Notes: generated by a model from the sequence alone, not told the origin. A stretch of 64,000 nt of DNA from Tenacibaculum singaporense (GCF_003867015.1 NZ_CP032548.1:2547001-2611000); one strand, 5' to 3'; numbered from the stretch's first letter, positions 25,161 to 35,381 are shown. Translations and numbers: made by a program.

Positions 25161-26756
25161 CTATAAATATTTATATGCTGGTAAGGTTAAAAACTCAACA
25201 AATTCTTTGTTTAAAATTAACTCATCAAATAATTGAATAGCTAATTCAAACTTTCCGTTATTGTATCTGTCTTCACCTACGTAGCTTTTTATTTTTTTTA
25301 ATTCTTCTTTTTTACATTGCTCATACATTCCTTCTGTAAATGTTCTACCATCTTCAAGCATTACACTTTTATGCAACCATTGCCATACTTGTGTTCGTGA
25401 TATTTCAGCTGTTGCTGCATCTTCCATTAAATTATACAAGGCAGCTGCTCCGTGTCCCATTAACCACGACTCTACATAAAGAATACCAACATTGATATTT
25501 TCTCGTATTCCTTGCTCGGTAATAGTACCTTCAGGTAATTCAACTAAATCTTTTTCTGTAATTGTTAGATCTTCTAGCTTTTTATCTATCTGATTCGCAT
25601 TGGGCATTGTTGTATTAAAAACATCCATTGCAATTGCTACTAAACCAGGATGCGCAACCCAAGTTCCGTCATGACCATTCCTAACTTCTTGCTCCTTATC
25701 TTTCTTAACCTTAGCAAAAGCTTCTTTATTCAACTCTTCATTATTCTTCACAGGAATTTGTGCTGCCATTCCTCCCATAGCATGTACACCTCGTTTGTGG
25801 CACGACTGAATAACTCGTAACGAATACGCCTTCATAAATGGGCTACTCATGGTTACTTGTGAACGGTTTGGCACAATAAAACCAGAATGATTTCTGAACT
25901 TTTTAATGTATGAAAAAATATAGTCCCAACGACCACAATTTAAGCCAGCCATATGATCTTTTAACTCATAAATAATTTCATCTAACTGAAAACTTGCTGT
26001 AATTGTCTCAATTAGCACTGTTGCTTTAATTGTCTTTTGTGGCACACCCATATACTCTTGTGCAAATACAAAAACATCATTCCACCAACGTGCTTCTTTG
26101 TAATGTTCTAGTTTAGGTAAATAAAAATAGGTTGCACTTCCCTGCTCTTGCAAGGTTTTGATATTATGAAAAAAGTACAAACCAAAATCTACCAAAGAAC
26201 CTGACATTTCTACACCATCAATCAACAAATGTTTTTCATTTAAATGCAATCCTCTTGGTCTTACTAACAAGGTAGCTACTTTCTCATTTAACTCGTAGCT
26301 TTTATCTTTTGCAGCGTTGTAAAATGAAATTGTTTTATTTACTGCGTCTCGTAAGTTTACCTGACCATCTAAAATATTTTGAATAGTTGGTGAATTACTA
26401 TCTTCAAAATCTGCCATAAATGTTTTTGCTCCAGAATTTAAAGCATTGATAATCATTTTACGTTCTACTGGTCCTGTAATTTCTACTCTTCTATCTAACA
26501 AATCTTCAGGTAACGGAGCACATACCCAATCACTCTCTCTTATCTCTTTCGTTTCTAAAGGAAAAGAAGGATAGTTTCCTGCATCAAAATAAGCTTGTTC
26601 GATTTCTCTTTCAGCTAATAATTGAAGCCTTTGAGGATTAAATTTTTCTTGAAGTTGAATTAAAAATGCTTTGGCTTCATTGGTCAAAACACTTTTATAC
26701 TCGGTTTGATCAAAACCTACACATTGAATTTCTTTTGCTAAAACATCTTGATTCAT
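25161..26756 (-). CDS. aceB: malate synthase A
   Basis: Second glyoxylate shunt enzyme, joining glyoxylate and acetyl-CoA to malate. The 531 residues contain MADFEDSNSPTIQNILDGQV, the signature region around KATVLIETITASFQLDEIIY and GLNCGRWDYIFSYIKKF, and the C-terminal SRTQVWQWLHKS. Length matches E. coli AceB (533). It is the first gene of aceB-aceA and divergent from the ScfR-type regulator. Confidence 0.96.
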   Translation of the reverse strand: MNQDVLAKEIQCVGFDQTEYKSVLTNEAKAFLIQLQEKFNPQRLQLLAEREIEQAYFDAGNYPSFPLETKEIRESDWVCAPLPEDLLDRRVEITGPVERKMIINALNSGAKTFMADFEDSNSPTIQNILDGQVNLRDAVNKTISFYNAAKDKSYELNEKVATLLVRPRGLHLNEKHLLIDGVEMSGSLVDFGLYFFHNIKTLQEQGSATYFYLPKLEHYKEARWWNDVFVFAQEYMGVPQKTIKATVLIETITASFQLDEIIYELKDHMAGLNCGRWDYIFSYIKKFRNHSGFIVPNRSQVTMSSPFMKAYSLRVIQSCHKRGVHAMGGMAAQIPVKNNEELNKEAFAKVKKDKEQEVRNGHDGTWVAHPGLVAIAMDVFNTTMPNANQIDKKLEDLTITEKDLVELPEGTITEQGIRENINVGILYVESWLMGHGAAALYNLMEDAATAEISRTQVWQWLHKSVMLEDGRTFTEGMYEQCKKEELKKIKSYVGEDRYNNGKFELAIQLFDELILNKEFVEFLTLPAYKYL

Positions 26757-26819
26757 ATCTATTTATTTTTTACTTATTGATTGACAGTTCAATATTAAAG
26801 AAAAGAACCCAAACAAAAA

Positions 26820-26871
26820 AGCGAACGTTCGCTAAAAACATAAAATTTACAAATTTTTATTAATTCGCTAA
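26820..26871. promoter_or_regulatory. probable operator for the ScfR-type regulator
   Basis: A perfect 14-bp palindrome AGCGAACGTTCGCT (26820-26833) and a second TTCGCTAA copy (26864-26871) lie between the divergent aceB and regulator genes; the first also reads TTCGCTAA at 26828-26835, so the region holds a 36-base spaced direct repeat. The downstream copy is just ahead of the regulator's -7 box. Confidence 0.6.
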
Positions 26872-26877
26872 TTTTTA

Positions 26878-26885
26878 TACCTTTG
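26878..26885 (+). promoter_or_regulatory. -7 box of the ScfR-type regulator
   Basis: TACCTTTG overlaps the TTG at 26883 that would otherwise be the first possible start codon, pointing to a start further in. Confidence 0.5.
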
Positions 26886-26912
26886 AATTACGAATCTTTT
26901 AATAAAAACATC

Positions 26913-28391
26913 TTGGAAGAAGAATATATCAGATTAGTTTTTGGTTTAAAATTGAAACAAATACGCACAGATAAAAACCTGTCACTCTTTGGTTTAGCCA
27001 AACTAACAGGTTTATCAAAATCATATTTAAACGAAATTGAGAAAGGAAAAAAGTACCCAAAAACTGATAAAATTGTTATTCTTTCTGAGAAGCTAGAAGT
27101 GCCTTACGACCATTTAGTTTCTTTGAAGTTAGATAAAAACCTAGCACCTATTGGTGAAATTTTACAATCGAAAATTTTAAAAGAAATTCCTCTTGACCTA
27201 TTTGGTATAAAAGAAAATAATCTAATTGACATCATTGCCAATGCTCCTGCAAAGGTTAATGCCTTTATTAGTACCATTATTAAGATTTCTCAAAACTACA
27301 ATTTAACAAGAGAGAGCTTTTTTCTTGCTGCATTACGTTCGTACCAAGAAGCACACAACAACTATTTTGAGGATATTGAAACAAAGGTTACAGATTTTAT
27401 CAAGGCTTATCAAATCAACCCAAACAAACCTATTACTTCAAAAGATTTAGAAGAAATTTTAATCGAAGAATATGGTTATACTATTGATAGCGAAGAACTA
27501 TCCAAACATCAAAAATTATCTGAACTCAGAAACATCTATATTCCAAAAAACAAAACACTTCTTATATATAACGATATAAACGAAGCACAAAAAACATTCA
27601 TTTTTGCTAAAGAGATAGCCTATAATTATTTACAAATTAAAGATAGGTTATACACTTTTCCATGGATAAAATTTGACAGTTTTGACGAAGTATTGAATAA
27701 TTTTATCGCTTCTTACTTTGCAGGTGCTTTAATTATTCCGAAAGATGATTTAATTCAAAAACTAACACAACTTTTTTCTTTAGAAACCTGGCAACCTTTA
27801 CAATTGCACAAAATTATTAGGAGCTATAATTGTTCTGACGAAACGTTTTATCAACGTTTAACTAACATCTTACCAAGACATTTTAATATTAAAAACCTGT
27901 TCTTTTTACGTTTTACTCATAAAGAAGGTTCTCCGGTACATAGACTTTCAAAAGAGTTACATATTACACAACAACAGTCTCCTCACGCCAATCGTAATAA
28001 CGAACATTATTGTAGAAGGTGGATTGCCATTAAAACAATTCAGGACTTAGAAGTATCAGAAGAAAAAAAATCGGCTTACGGAATTCAAATTTCTTCGTAC
28101 GAAAATTCTCAAAAGGAGTATTTAGTTCTTTCTGCAGCTACCGCAGATCCTTTTAAAGAAAAAATTAACCGCAGTGTAAGCATAGGTATGTTACTTTCTC
28201 CACACTTAAAACGCAAACTTCATTTTTTTAATGAAGATACTTTTACAAAAAAAACAGTAGGTGTTACCTGCGAAACATGCGCAGTACAAAACTGTAACGA
28301 ACGGGTGGCAGAACCTTATATTTTACTAAAACAATCTAGAAATAAAGAAATAGAAAACACTGTTGAAAACATCATTCAATCGTATACCTAA
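26913..28391 (+). CDS. XRE/ScfR (RamB-like) transcriptional regulator of the glyoxylate shunt
   Basis: The product is about 490 residues. An N-terminal XRE helix-turn-helix (FGLKLKQIRTDKNLSLFGLA then KLTGLSKSYLNEIEKGKKYP) is followed by an IrrE-like middle region and a C-terminal short-chain fatty acyl regulator domain with a Cys-rich end (VTCETCAVQNCNERVAEPY). RamB in Actinobacteria, with this domain order, controls aceA and aceB. Its position divergent from aceB makes the same job very likely. The start is uncertain: no ATG is available; TTG at 26913 is chosen because the TTG at 26883 lies inside the -7 box. Confidence 0.85.
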   Translation: MEEEYIRLVFGLKLKQIRTDKNLSLFGLAKLTGLSKSYLNEIEKGKKYPKTDKIVILSEKLEVPYDHLVSLKLDKNLAPIGEILQSKILKEIPLDLFGIKENNLIDIIANAPAKVNAFISTIIKISQNYNLTRESFFLAALRSYQEAHNNYFEDIETKVTDFIKAYQINPNKPITSKDLEEILIEEYGYTIDSEELSKHQKLSELRNIYIPKNKTLLIYNDINEAQKTFIFAKEIAYNYLQIKDRLYTFPWIKFDSFDEVLNNFIASYFAGALIIPKDDLIQKLTQLFSLETWQPLQLHKIIRSYNCSDETFYQRLTNILPRHFNIKNLFFLRFTHKEGSPVHRLSKELHITQQQSPHANRNNEHYCRRWIAIKTIQDLEVSEEKKSAYGIQISSYENSQKEYLVLSAATADPFKEKINRSVSIGMLLSPHLKRKLHFFNEDTFTKKTVGVTCETCAVQNCNERVAEPYILLKQSRNKEIENTVENIIQSYT

Positions 28392-28449
28392 ACACCTTGT
28401 TTTGTACGTTGTTTTTCTTATTTTAGCACACGCAAACAAATAACTTACC

Positions 28450-30093
28450 ATGGATCTTAACTTCAACAAAAACGAAGACCACAATAAACTTTTAGTATCA
28501 GATTTACGTAGACGCTTAGCCAAAGTTAAATTAGGCGGTGGACAAAAACGTATTGACAAGCATCATGAGAAAGGAAAATTAACAGCTCGTGAACGTATTG
28601 ATTATTTATTAGACGATAAGTCTAAGTCTATCGAAATTGCTGCTTTTGCAGGTGAAGACATGTATCAAGAACATGGTGGATGTCCTTCAGGTGGTGTGGT
28701 TGTAAAAATGGGATATGTTAGTGGTAAACAATGTATTGTTGTTGCTAACGATGCCACCGTAAAAGCGGGTGCTTGGTTCCCAATTACAGGAAAGAAAAAT
28801 TTAAGAGCTCAAGAAATAGCAATTGAAAATAAACTACCTATTATTTATTTGGTAGATTCTGCTGGGGTTTATTTACCAATGCAGGATGAGATTTTTCCTG
28901 ATAAAGAACACTTCGGAAGAATTTTTAGAAACAATGCGGTAATGAGTAGCATGGGAATCACACAAATTGCTGCCGTTATGGGAAGTTGTGTTGCTGGTGG
29001 TGCTTACTTACCTATTATGAGTGATGAAGCACTTATTGTAGACAAAACAGGAAGTATTTTCTTAGCGGGTAGTTATTTAGTTAAGGCTGCTATTGGTGAA
29101 ACTATTGACAATGAAACATTGGGTGGAGCAACTACACATTGTGAAGTATCTGGGGTTACCGATTATAAAGCAAAAGATGATAAAGATGCTTTAGATACCA
29201 TTAAAAACTTAATGGATAAAATTGGAGATTATGACAAAACTGGATTTAATCGTAAAGAAGCGTTTCCTCCAAAAGAAAATGAAGATGATATTTTCGGAAT
29301 TTTACCAAAAGCTCGTAATGAGCAATACGACATGATGGAAATCATCAAGCGTTTGGTTGATAACTCTGAATTTGAAGAATACAAAGCAGGCTATGGTCAA
29401 ACCATTATTACTGGATATGCTCGTATTGATGGATGGGCAGTAGGTATCATTGCTAACCAACGTAAAATTGTAAAATCGAAAGGAGCAAAAACTAAACCTA
29501 GCGAAATGCAATTTGGTGGAGTAATTTATAACGATTCTGCTGATAAAGCTACTCGATTTATTGCCAACTGTAACCAGAAGAAAATCCCGTTAGTTTTCTT
29601 ACAAGATGTTACTGGATTTATGGTAGGAAGTAAATCTGAACATAGCGGAATTATTAAAGATGGTGCTAAAATGGTAAACGCTGTTAGTAATTCTGTAGTT
29701 CCAAAATTTACGGTAGTCATTGGTAATTCGTACGGTGCAGGAAATTACGCTATGTGTGGTAAGGCCTATGACCCTCGTCTTATTTTTGCATGGCCAAGTG
29801 CTGAACTAGCTGTGATGAGTGGAGCCTCTGCCGCTAAAGTATTACTACAAATAGAAACTGCCGCTTTAAAGAAAAAAGGAGAAGAAATTACTCCTGAAAA
29901 AGAAGCAGAATTATTCGATAAAATTAAATCGAGATACGATAATCAAATATCTCCTTACTATGCTGCTGCAAGAATTTGGACCGATGCTGTAATTAACCCT
30001 CTAGACACCAGAACATGGATTTCTATGGGAATAGAAGCTGCTGACCACGCTCCTATTGAAAAGCCTTTTAACTTAGGAGTTTTACAAGTTTAA
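28450..30093 (+). CDS. acyl-CoA carboxylase beta (carboxyltransferase) subunit
   Basis: A 547-residue biotin-dependent carboxyltransferase with N-terminal RIDKHHEKGKLTARERIDYL, the acyl-CoA-binding VMGSCVAGGAYLPIMSDE, and the C-terminal carboxybiotin-binding GNSYGAGNYAMCGKAYDPR. The length and motif order are closest to methylcrotonoyl-CoA and propionyl-CoA carboxylase beta subunits; the two cannot be separated by eye. The alpha (biotin) subunit is not adjacent. Sits downstream of the fatty-acyl-sensing regulator, a sensible pairing for short-chain acyl-CoA use. Confidence 0.9.
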   Translation: MDLNFNKNEDHNKLLVSDLRRRLAKVKLGGGQKRIDKHHEKGKLTARERIDYLLDDKSKSIEIAAFAGEDMYQEHGGCPSGGVVVKMGYVSGKQCIVVANDATVKAGAWFPITGKKNLRAQEIAIENKLPIIYLVDSAGVYLPMQDEIFPDKEHFGRIFRNNAVMSSMGITQIAAVMGSCVAGGAYLPIMSDEALIVDKTGSIFLAGSYLVKAAIGETIDNETLGGATTHCEVSGVTDYKAKDDKDALDTIKNLMDKIGDYDKTGFNRKEAFPPKENEDDIFGILPKARNEQYDMMEIIKRLVDNSEFEEYKAGYGQTIITGYARIDGWAVGIIANQRKIVKSKGAKTKPSEMQFGGVIYNDSADKATRFIANCNQKKIPLVFLQDVTGFMVGSKSEHSGIIKDGAKMVNAVSNSVVPKFTVVIGNSYGAGNYAMCGKAYDPRLIFAWPSAELAVMSGASAAKVLLQIETAALKKKGEEITPEKEAELFDKIKSRYDNQISPYYAAARIWTDAVINPLDTRTWISMGIEAADHAPIEKPFNLGVLQV

Positions 30094-30108
30094 AACACAG
30101 AAAACAGC

Positions 30109-32100
30109 ATGAAGAGGAAAGTGTTTTGGGGCATTATTGCCCTTGTTATAGGCTTTGTAATCTATCAAGTGTATATTTTCACCTTATCTGAAAATGATAA
30201 TATCAAGTCTATTTACTTAGTTCCTGATGATGCTGTTTTTATAGTTGATACTGAAAGACCTATTGACACTTGGGATGAAATAAGCTCAAGTGAAATTTGG
30301 ATGCATCTTCAATCCAATCAACAAATCAATAAGCTATCAGAAGGTCTCCATAGTTTAGATGAAACCTTTAAAGCAAAAAAGGAAATTTTCGACTTTATTG
30401 GGGAACGTAATCTAGTTATTTCAGTACATGTATTTAGTCCCAGAAAATATGGGTTATTATACGTTGCGGATTTACAAAAGCTCTCTAAACTCATTTTTCT
30501 AAAAAGAGCTATAAGTAACTTAGCTGGAGAAGACTATAAGGTAACGAAACGAGTATACAAAGAGCACGAAATTATAGAACTCTATAATAAGAAAACTAGA
30601 GAAACCTTACATCTTTCTTTTATTAAAAACCAAGTTATAGCTTCTTATACTCACCTTTTGGTTGAACAATCAATTGACCAATACTTAAATCCTGTTATTG
30701 GTCGTGATCTCAACTTTTTAGAAATAAAAAAGAAAACAGATACTGATGGATTTTTTAATATCTATTTACAACATAAATATCTAAAAGACTATTTAAATTG
30801 TTTTACCAGTTCAAGTAATTTAGATTTCTTAAATAAAGAAGCATTCTTCTACTCTGGTTTAGATATATCCATTGTGGAAGGAGTTATCGTTCAAGCTACT
30901 GGTTATACAAACGTTGACACTAATTCACAGACCTATTTAAAGGTATTACAAAAGTCTGGGGTTGGTAAGCGTAGTGTTGCTAAAATAGCTCCAAAGAACA
31001 CCTCTTTATATCTTAGCTTTGCTTTTGATGATTTTAAAACATTCAATAGCAATTTAGAAAAGCTTCAACAAGAAAATCCTACTGATTTTAAGATGTATTC
31101 TGATCAACTTACGATGATTGAGGATAAGCTAGACATTAATGTTTCTGAAAACATTTATAGTTGGATTGGTAGTGAAATAGCTTTAATTCATTTTAACACT
31201 GAGCTTTCAAAAAACAAAAAAGATATCGCTGCTATTATTAAAGCTGATGATATTGATGACGCTAAAGAAAATCTTCAGCTTGTTCTTTCTAAAATTAAAG
31301 AAAACACACCTTTAAAATACAAACAAATCGATTACAGAGGTTATCCTATTAACTTTTTCGATTTAAAAGGATTCTTTAAAATGTTAGCAGGAAACATGTT
31401 TTCTAAAATGGAGAAGCCTTACTTTACCATTATTGATGATTTTGTAGTTTTTAGTACTAGTCCAAATACTATTAAAGAAATTATTAATAACCACTTAATA
31501 GGATACACACTAGAAAGCTCTGAAAAATTCGATGATTTTAATTATCATTTTGAGAAAAAATCTAGTGTATTTGCTTATGTAAATACTCCAAATTCCTACA
31601 AAGACCTTTTAAGTTTGGTTGACAACAAAACTCGACGTGAACTTCAAAAAAACAAACCTTATATAACTTGCTTTTCACAAATTGGAATGCAGCTAATTGC
31701 TTCTGATGAATTATTTGAAAGCAATATTTCTCTTGTTTTCGAAAATCCTAAAAACATTGAAATAAATACTCAAAAAGACAAAGAATTAAGAGAAAAACTA
31801 CTATTAGAGTTAGCTCCACACAAAGACTCTACAAGTACTCAAAATTCAACAACATTTTTTAAGCTTCCACCAATACATCCTTCTGATTTAAGCGCTAAAT
31901 CATACAAAGAGTTTTATAAAAACGGAAAACTAAAATTTGAAGTTGATTTAGATGATGGCTTAAAAGATGGTTCTTATAAGTCCTTTTATGAAAACGGAAA
32001 CGTAAAAGTTAAAGGGCATTATAAAAATGGTAAGCAAAGTGGAACTTGGAAAGCTTATGATAAACAAACAGGTGATGTAATTTTCAAAAAACATTTTTAA
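30109..32100 (+). CDS. DUF3352-like protein with C-terminal YwqK/MORN repeats
   Basis: A 663-residue protein with one N-terminal membrane anchor (about 6-25) and the rest exported. Residues 30-560 resemble the DUF3352-type exported region (IYLVPDDAVFIVDTERPIDT, YFTIIDDFVVFSTSPNTIKE). The last 60 residues carry YwqK repeats (SYKEFYKNGKLKFEVDLDDG, SYKSFYENGNVKVKGHYKNG). Function unknown. It follows the carboxylase gene by 15 bases and may share its transcript; yebC follows 57 bases later. Confidence 0.75.
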   Translation: MKRKVFWGIIALVIGFVIYQVYIFTLSENDNIKSIYLVPDDAVFIVDTERPIDTWDEISSSEIWMHLQSNQQINKLSEGLHSLDETFKAKKEIFDFIGERNLVISVHVFSPRKYGLLYVADLQKLSKLIFLKRAISNLAGEDYKVTKRVYKEHEIIELYNKKTRETLHLSFIKNQVIASYTHLLVEQSIDQYLNPVIGRDLNFLEIKKKTDTDGFFNIYLQHKYLKDYLNCFTSSSNLDFLNKEAFFYSGLDISIVEGVIVQATGYTNVDTNSQTYLKVLQKSGVGKRSVAKIAPKNTSLYLSFAFDDFKTFNSNLEKLQQENPTDFKMYSDQLTMIEDKLDINVSENIYSWIGSEIALIHFNTELSKNKKDIAAIIKADDIDDAKENLQLVLSKIKENTPLKYKQIDYRGYPINFFDLKGFFKMLAGNMFSKMEKPYFTIIDDFVVFSTSPNTIKEIINNHLIGYTLESSEKFDDFNYHFEKKSSVFAYVNTPNSYKDLLSLVDNKTRRELQKNKPYITCFSQIGMQLIASDELFESNISLVFENPKNIEINTQKDKELREKLLLELAPHKDSTSTQNSTTFFKLPPIHPSDLSAKSYKEFYKNGKLKFEVDLDDGLKDGSYKSFYENGNVKVKGHYKNGKQSGTWKAYDKQTGDVIFKKHF

Positions 32101-32157
32101 TTGCAATATTTTATAGCATTAGTTACATTTGCCAAGCAAAATTAAAATAGAATACAC

Positions 32158-32880
32158 ATGGGAAGAGCATTCGAATTTAGGAAAGCAAGAAAAATGAAAC
32201 GTTGGTCAGCCATGGCTAAAACCTTCACTCGTATTGGTAAAGATATCGTTATGGCAGTTAAAGAAGGTGGTCCAAACCCCGAAACCAACTCTCGTTTGCG
32301 TGTAGTAATTCAAAATGCGAAGGCTGCCAACATGCCGAAAGACAATGTTGAACGTGCCATTAAAAAAGCATCTGATAAAAGTACTGAAAACTATAAAGAA
32401 GTATTATTTGAAGGATATGCGCCTCATGGAATTGCTGTTTTAGTAGAAACTGCTACTGACAACAATAACCGTACAGTGGCTAATGTACGTGCTGCTTTTA
32501 ATAAATGTAATGGAAACTTAGGTACCTCTGGTTCTGTTGCTTTTATGTTTGACCACGTGGTTAACTTTAAAGTAAAAGAAGATTCATTAGGTATGGATTT
32601 AGAAGAGTTTGAAATGGAAATGATTGACTTTGAAGTTGAAGAAGTTTTTGCCGACGAAGAAGATAGTTCAGTAATGCTATACGCTCCATTTGAACAATTT
32701 GGTGCTATTCAAAAATATTTAGAAGAAAATAATATTGAAATTCTTTCTTCGGAATTTGAACGTATTCCAACAACCACTACTGCGATTTCAGACGAACAAA
32801 AAGAAGAGGTAAATAAACTTTTAGAAAGATTGGAAGAAGATGACGATGTCAACAATGTCTACCACTCTATGGAAGAATAA
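32158..32880 (+). CDS. YebC/PmpR family DNA-binding regulator or translation factor
   Basis: A 240-residue protein with the N-terminal signature MGRAFEFRKARKMKRWSAMA and the middle VLFEGYAPHGIAVLVETATD, then an acidic C-terminus. Classical members are described as transcription regulators; recent work on the family also links YebC to relief of ribosome stalling at proline runs. Length is typical. It is followed by a strong terminator. Confidence 0.95.
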   Translation: MGRAFEFRKARKMKRWSAMAKTFTRIGKDIVMAVKEGGPNPETNSRLRVVIQNAKAANMPKDNVERAIKKASDKSTENYKEVLFEGYAPHGIAVLVETATDNNNRTVANVRAAFNKCNGNLGTSGSVAFMFDHVVNFKVKEDSLGMDLEEFEMEMIDFEVEEVFADEEDSSVMLYAPFEQFGAIQKYLEENNIEILSSEFERIPTTTTAISDEQKEEVNKLLERLEEDDDVNNVYHSMEE

Positions 32881-32905
32881 TTTTCTATTTCTTTATAAAA
32901 CTTCA

Positions 32906-32938
32906 AAATCCAACGATAAAAATCGTTGGATTTTTTTA
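32906..32938 (+). terminator. terminator of yebC
   Basis: Perfect stem AAATCCAACGAT / ATCGTTGGATTT with an AAAA loop and a run of T. Confidence 0.9.
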
Positions 32939-32969
32939 TATATTTATCTCAACCAAACTTCTCACTATT

Positions 32970-33572
32970 ATGATTTTCTATGGAACCAAAGGAGCGCATT
33001 TACACAGCGAAAAAGTTAGCGGTGTAAAATGTAATCACTGTGAACAACAAAACGCTCACACCATTAGTATTTTTGGTAAATATTTTTACATTTATTGGAT
33101 CCCCATTTTTCCTATAGGTAAAAAAGGAGTTTCTGAGTGTAATCATTGTAAAGCCACATACAAACGTAAAAACATGAGTGAACAATTAAAACTAGCTCAC
33201 GACAACGTAAAACGAAATGCTAAAACACCTTTTACACATTGGATAGGTTCTTTATTAATGGGAGCTATAATTCTCTTTGGAATCTACTCAGCACAACAGC
33301 ATGATAGTAATGTTATTAACTACATTAACTCTCCTAAAGTTAACGATATTATTGAATACAAATCATCCGACAAAGCCTACTCTACCGTAAAAGTAACAAA
33401 TGTTACCACCGATTCAATTTTCTTTGTAGCCAACTCTATGGAAATAAGCAGAAGAAGTAAGCTTTATAAAATAGATAAAGAAGAAAACTACAATGCTGAA
33501 CGATTCGGAATGAGTTTAATTGATTATAAAAAAGCTTTTGACGCTAAAGATTTTTTAGATGTTGATAGATAA
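32970..33572 (+). CDS. membrane protein with N-terminal zinc ribbon
   Basis: A 200-residue protein. Two CxxC pairs (KCNHCEQQN at about 20 and ECNHCKATY at about 55) form a zinc ribbon of the kind found in flavobacterial zinc-ribbon family proteins; a single membrane span (about 92-110, WIGSLLMGAIILFGIYSA) follows, and the C-terminal 90 residues are probably exported. Role unknown. Confidence 0.78.
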   Translation: MIFYGTKGAHLHSEKVSGVKCNHCEQQNAHTISIFGKYFYIYWIPIFPIGKKGVSECNHCKATYKRKNMSEQLKLAHDNVKRNAKTPFTHWIGSLLMGAIILFGIYSAQQHDSNVINYINSPKVNDIIEYKSSDKAYSTVKVTNVTTDSIFFVANSMEISRRSKLYKIDKEENYNAERFGMSLIDYKKAFDAKDFLDVDR

Positions 33573-33601
33573 AAAACAGGGCATTTAGCCCTGTTTTTTT
33601 T
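33572..33601. terminator. terminator between convergent genes
   Basis: Stem AAAACAGGGC / GCCCTGTTTT with a 6-base loop and eight T on the plus strand; it overlaps the end of the zinc-ribbon gene and reaches to within a few bases of the VWA gene stop. Confidence 0.88.
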
Positions 33602-33605
33602 ATTC

Positions 33606-35381
33606 TTAATTATACGTTTTCACCAATCTAACAAACTCTGCTTTATAACCATCCTTATCCTCCCCTATTTCTCCTTCTATCAAACTAAGTACATCTTCAA
33701 TTTTTGAATTATTTTTAAATTTTGATTTACTTAATTGCATTCCAAATAAAGCTACTGCTGAAATAAAATTCATATCATTCGTTGGTGCCAATACTTCATT
33801 TTTAACCATTTTTACCAACTCTATACTCTTGTTGCCTTTTGGTAATTTGTACCTAAACTTCACGGTTAATAATTCATCATTAAAACTATCTAATTGTTTA
33901 TTTTGAGTATACTTCAATTTGGGTAGTTTCTTCAAAAATTTACTTTTTACTCCTACAGGAATTACTTCATACAATGCTGTTACTGTATGACCACTACCTA
34001 ACTCACCAGCATCTTTTGTATCATCTACAAAATCTTCATCATTCAACAATCTATTTTCATATCCTATTAAACGATACGCTTGCACTTTTTCTGGATTAAA
34101 TTCTACCTGAATTTTCACATCCTTTGCAATGGTATATAAAGTACCCCCAAATTCTTTACCAAATACCTTTTGCGCTTCTTGCATCGTGTCGATATACGCA
34201 TGGTTTCCATTTCCCTTATCTGCTAAAATTTCTAATTTATCATCTTGGTAGTTTCCGTAACCAAAACCTAACACTGATAGAAATACTCCTGATTTTCTTT
34301 TTTCTTCTATTAACTCTTCCATTTCAGCATTGGTTGAAGCTCCTACATTAAAATCACCGTCTGTAGCTAAAATAACTCGGTTATTTCCATCTTTTATATA
34401 ATTTTCATTTGCTAGTTTGTAAGCTAACTCAATTCCTTCGCCTCCTGCTGTTGAGCCTCCTGCTTCTAATTGATTCAAAGCCTCTAATATTGTTTCTTTT
34501 TCATTTCCTGATGTAGGTTTTAAAACTACCCCTGCTGCTCCTGCATATACAACTATAGTCACTCTATCTTTTTCTCTTAACTGATTTACCAATAATTTAA
34601 AAGCTGATTTTAATAGCGGTAGCTTATTTTGATCTGACATAGACCCCGAAACATCTATTAAAAAAGTCAAATTAGAAGCTGGTAAATTTTCTTGTTTATA
34701 CTCTTTTCCTTTTAACCCAATTCTTACCAGCTGAGTATCTTTATTCCATGGAGTCGTAACAATCTCTGTAGTGATTGAAAAAGGATGTTCTCCTTTAGGT
34801 TGCGGATAGTTATAATCAAAGTAATTAATCATTTCTTCAATCTTAACTGCTTCCTTTGGTATTTTTTGACCGCTATTAATCATTCTTCTTATATTACTGT
34901 AAGAAGCTTTATCAACATCAATAGAAAATGTAGACAAGGGAGAGTTTACAGGGCTTTTGAAAATATTTTCACTTCTTCCTGCATACGAATCTCTATTTTC
35001 AATTTGATTATGTCCTCTAATGCTAATAGCTCCAGTAGAAAAAGCCTTTTTACCTTTTAAAGTACCGTAACTTGTCACTACAACTTCATCTAATACATTG
35101 TCTCCCTTCATTACAACATTTATTACCGGACTTTTTCCTACTGTTTTCATCTCTGTTTTCATTCCTACAAAAGAAAATACTAAAACATCTCCTTGTGTAG
35201 CTGAAATAGAGTATTTACCATCAAAATCAGTTTCAGTTCCAATAGTAGTTCCTTTTACCACAATAGTAACTCCTGGTAACGGACCTGATTCATCTGAAAC
35301 TATACCTGTAATTGTTCTTTGTTGCGCTGTAAGTGCTATTGAACTCAACAATAGCATTACATAAAATAGTTTTTTAAACAT
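33606..35381 (-). CDS. exported VWA-domain protein (YfbK-like) with carboxypeptidase-type repeat
   Basis: A 591-residue exported protein (signal MFKKLFYVMLLLSSIALTAQ). Residues 22-100 are a CarboxypepD_reg-like beta-sandwich (TITGIVSDESGPLPGVTIVV), then a short stretch recalling a TonB-plug boundary (LDEVVVTSYG), the YfbK N-terminal region (TFSIDVDKASYSNIRRMINS) and the VWA domain with a MIDAS site DVSGS (about 240-247). The C-terminus is the YfbK_C-like domain. Likely on the cell surface or in the periplasm and involved in protein binding; exact role unknown. Confidence 0.88.
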   Translation of the reverse strand: MFKKLFYVMLLLSSIALTAQQRTITGIVSDESGPLPGVTIVVKGTTIGTETDFDGKYSISATQGDVLVFSFVGMKTEMKTVGKSPVINVVMKGDNVLDEVVVTSYGTLKGKKAFSTGAISIRGHNQIENRDSYAGRSENIFKSPVNSPLSTFSIDVDKASYSNIRRMINSGQKIPKEAVKIEEMINYFDYNYPQPKGEHPFSITTEIVTTPWNKDTQLVRIGLKGKEYKQENLPASNLTFLIDVSGSMSDQNKLPLLKSAFKLLVNQLREKDRVTIVVYAGAAGVVLKPTSGNEKETILEALNQLEAGGSTAGGEGIELAYKLANENYIKDGNNRVILATDGDFNVGASTNAEMEELIEEKRKSGVFLSVLGFGYGNYQDDKLEILADKGNGNHAYIDTMQEAQKVFGKEFGGTLYTIAKDVKIQVEFNPEKVQAYRLIGYENRLLNDEDFVDDTKDAGELGSGHTVTALYEVIPVGVKSKFLKKLPKLKYTQNKQLDSFNDELLTVKFRYKLPKGNKSIELVKMVKNEVLAPTNDMNFISAVALFGMQLSKSKFKNNSKIEDVLSLIEGEIGEDKDGYKAEFVRLVKTYN

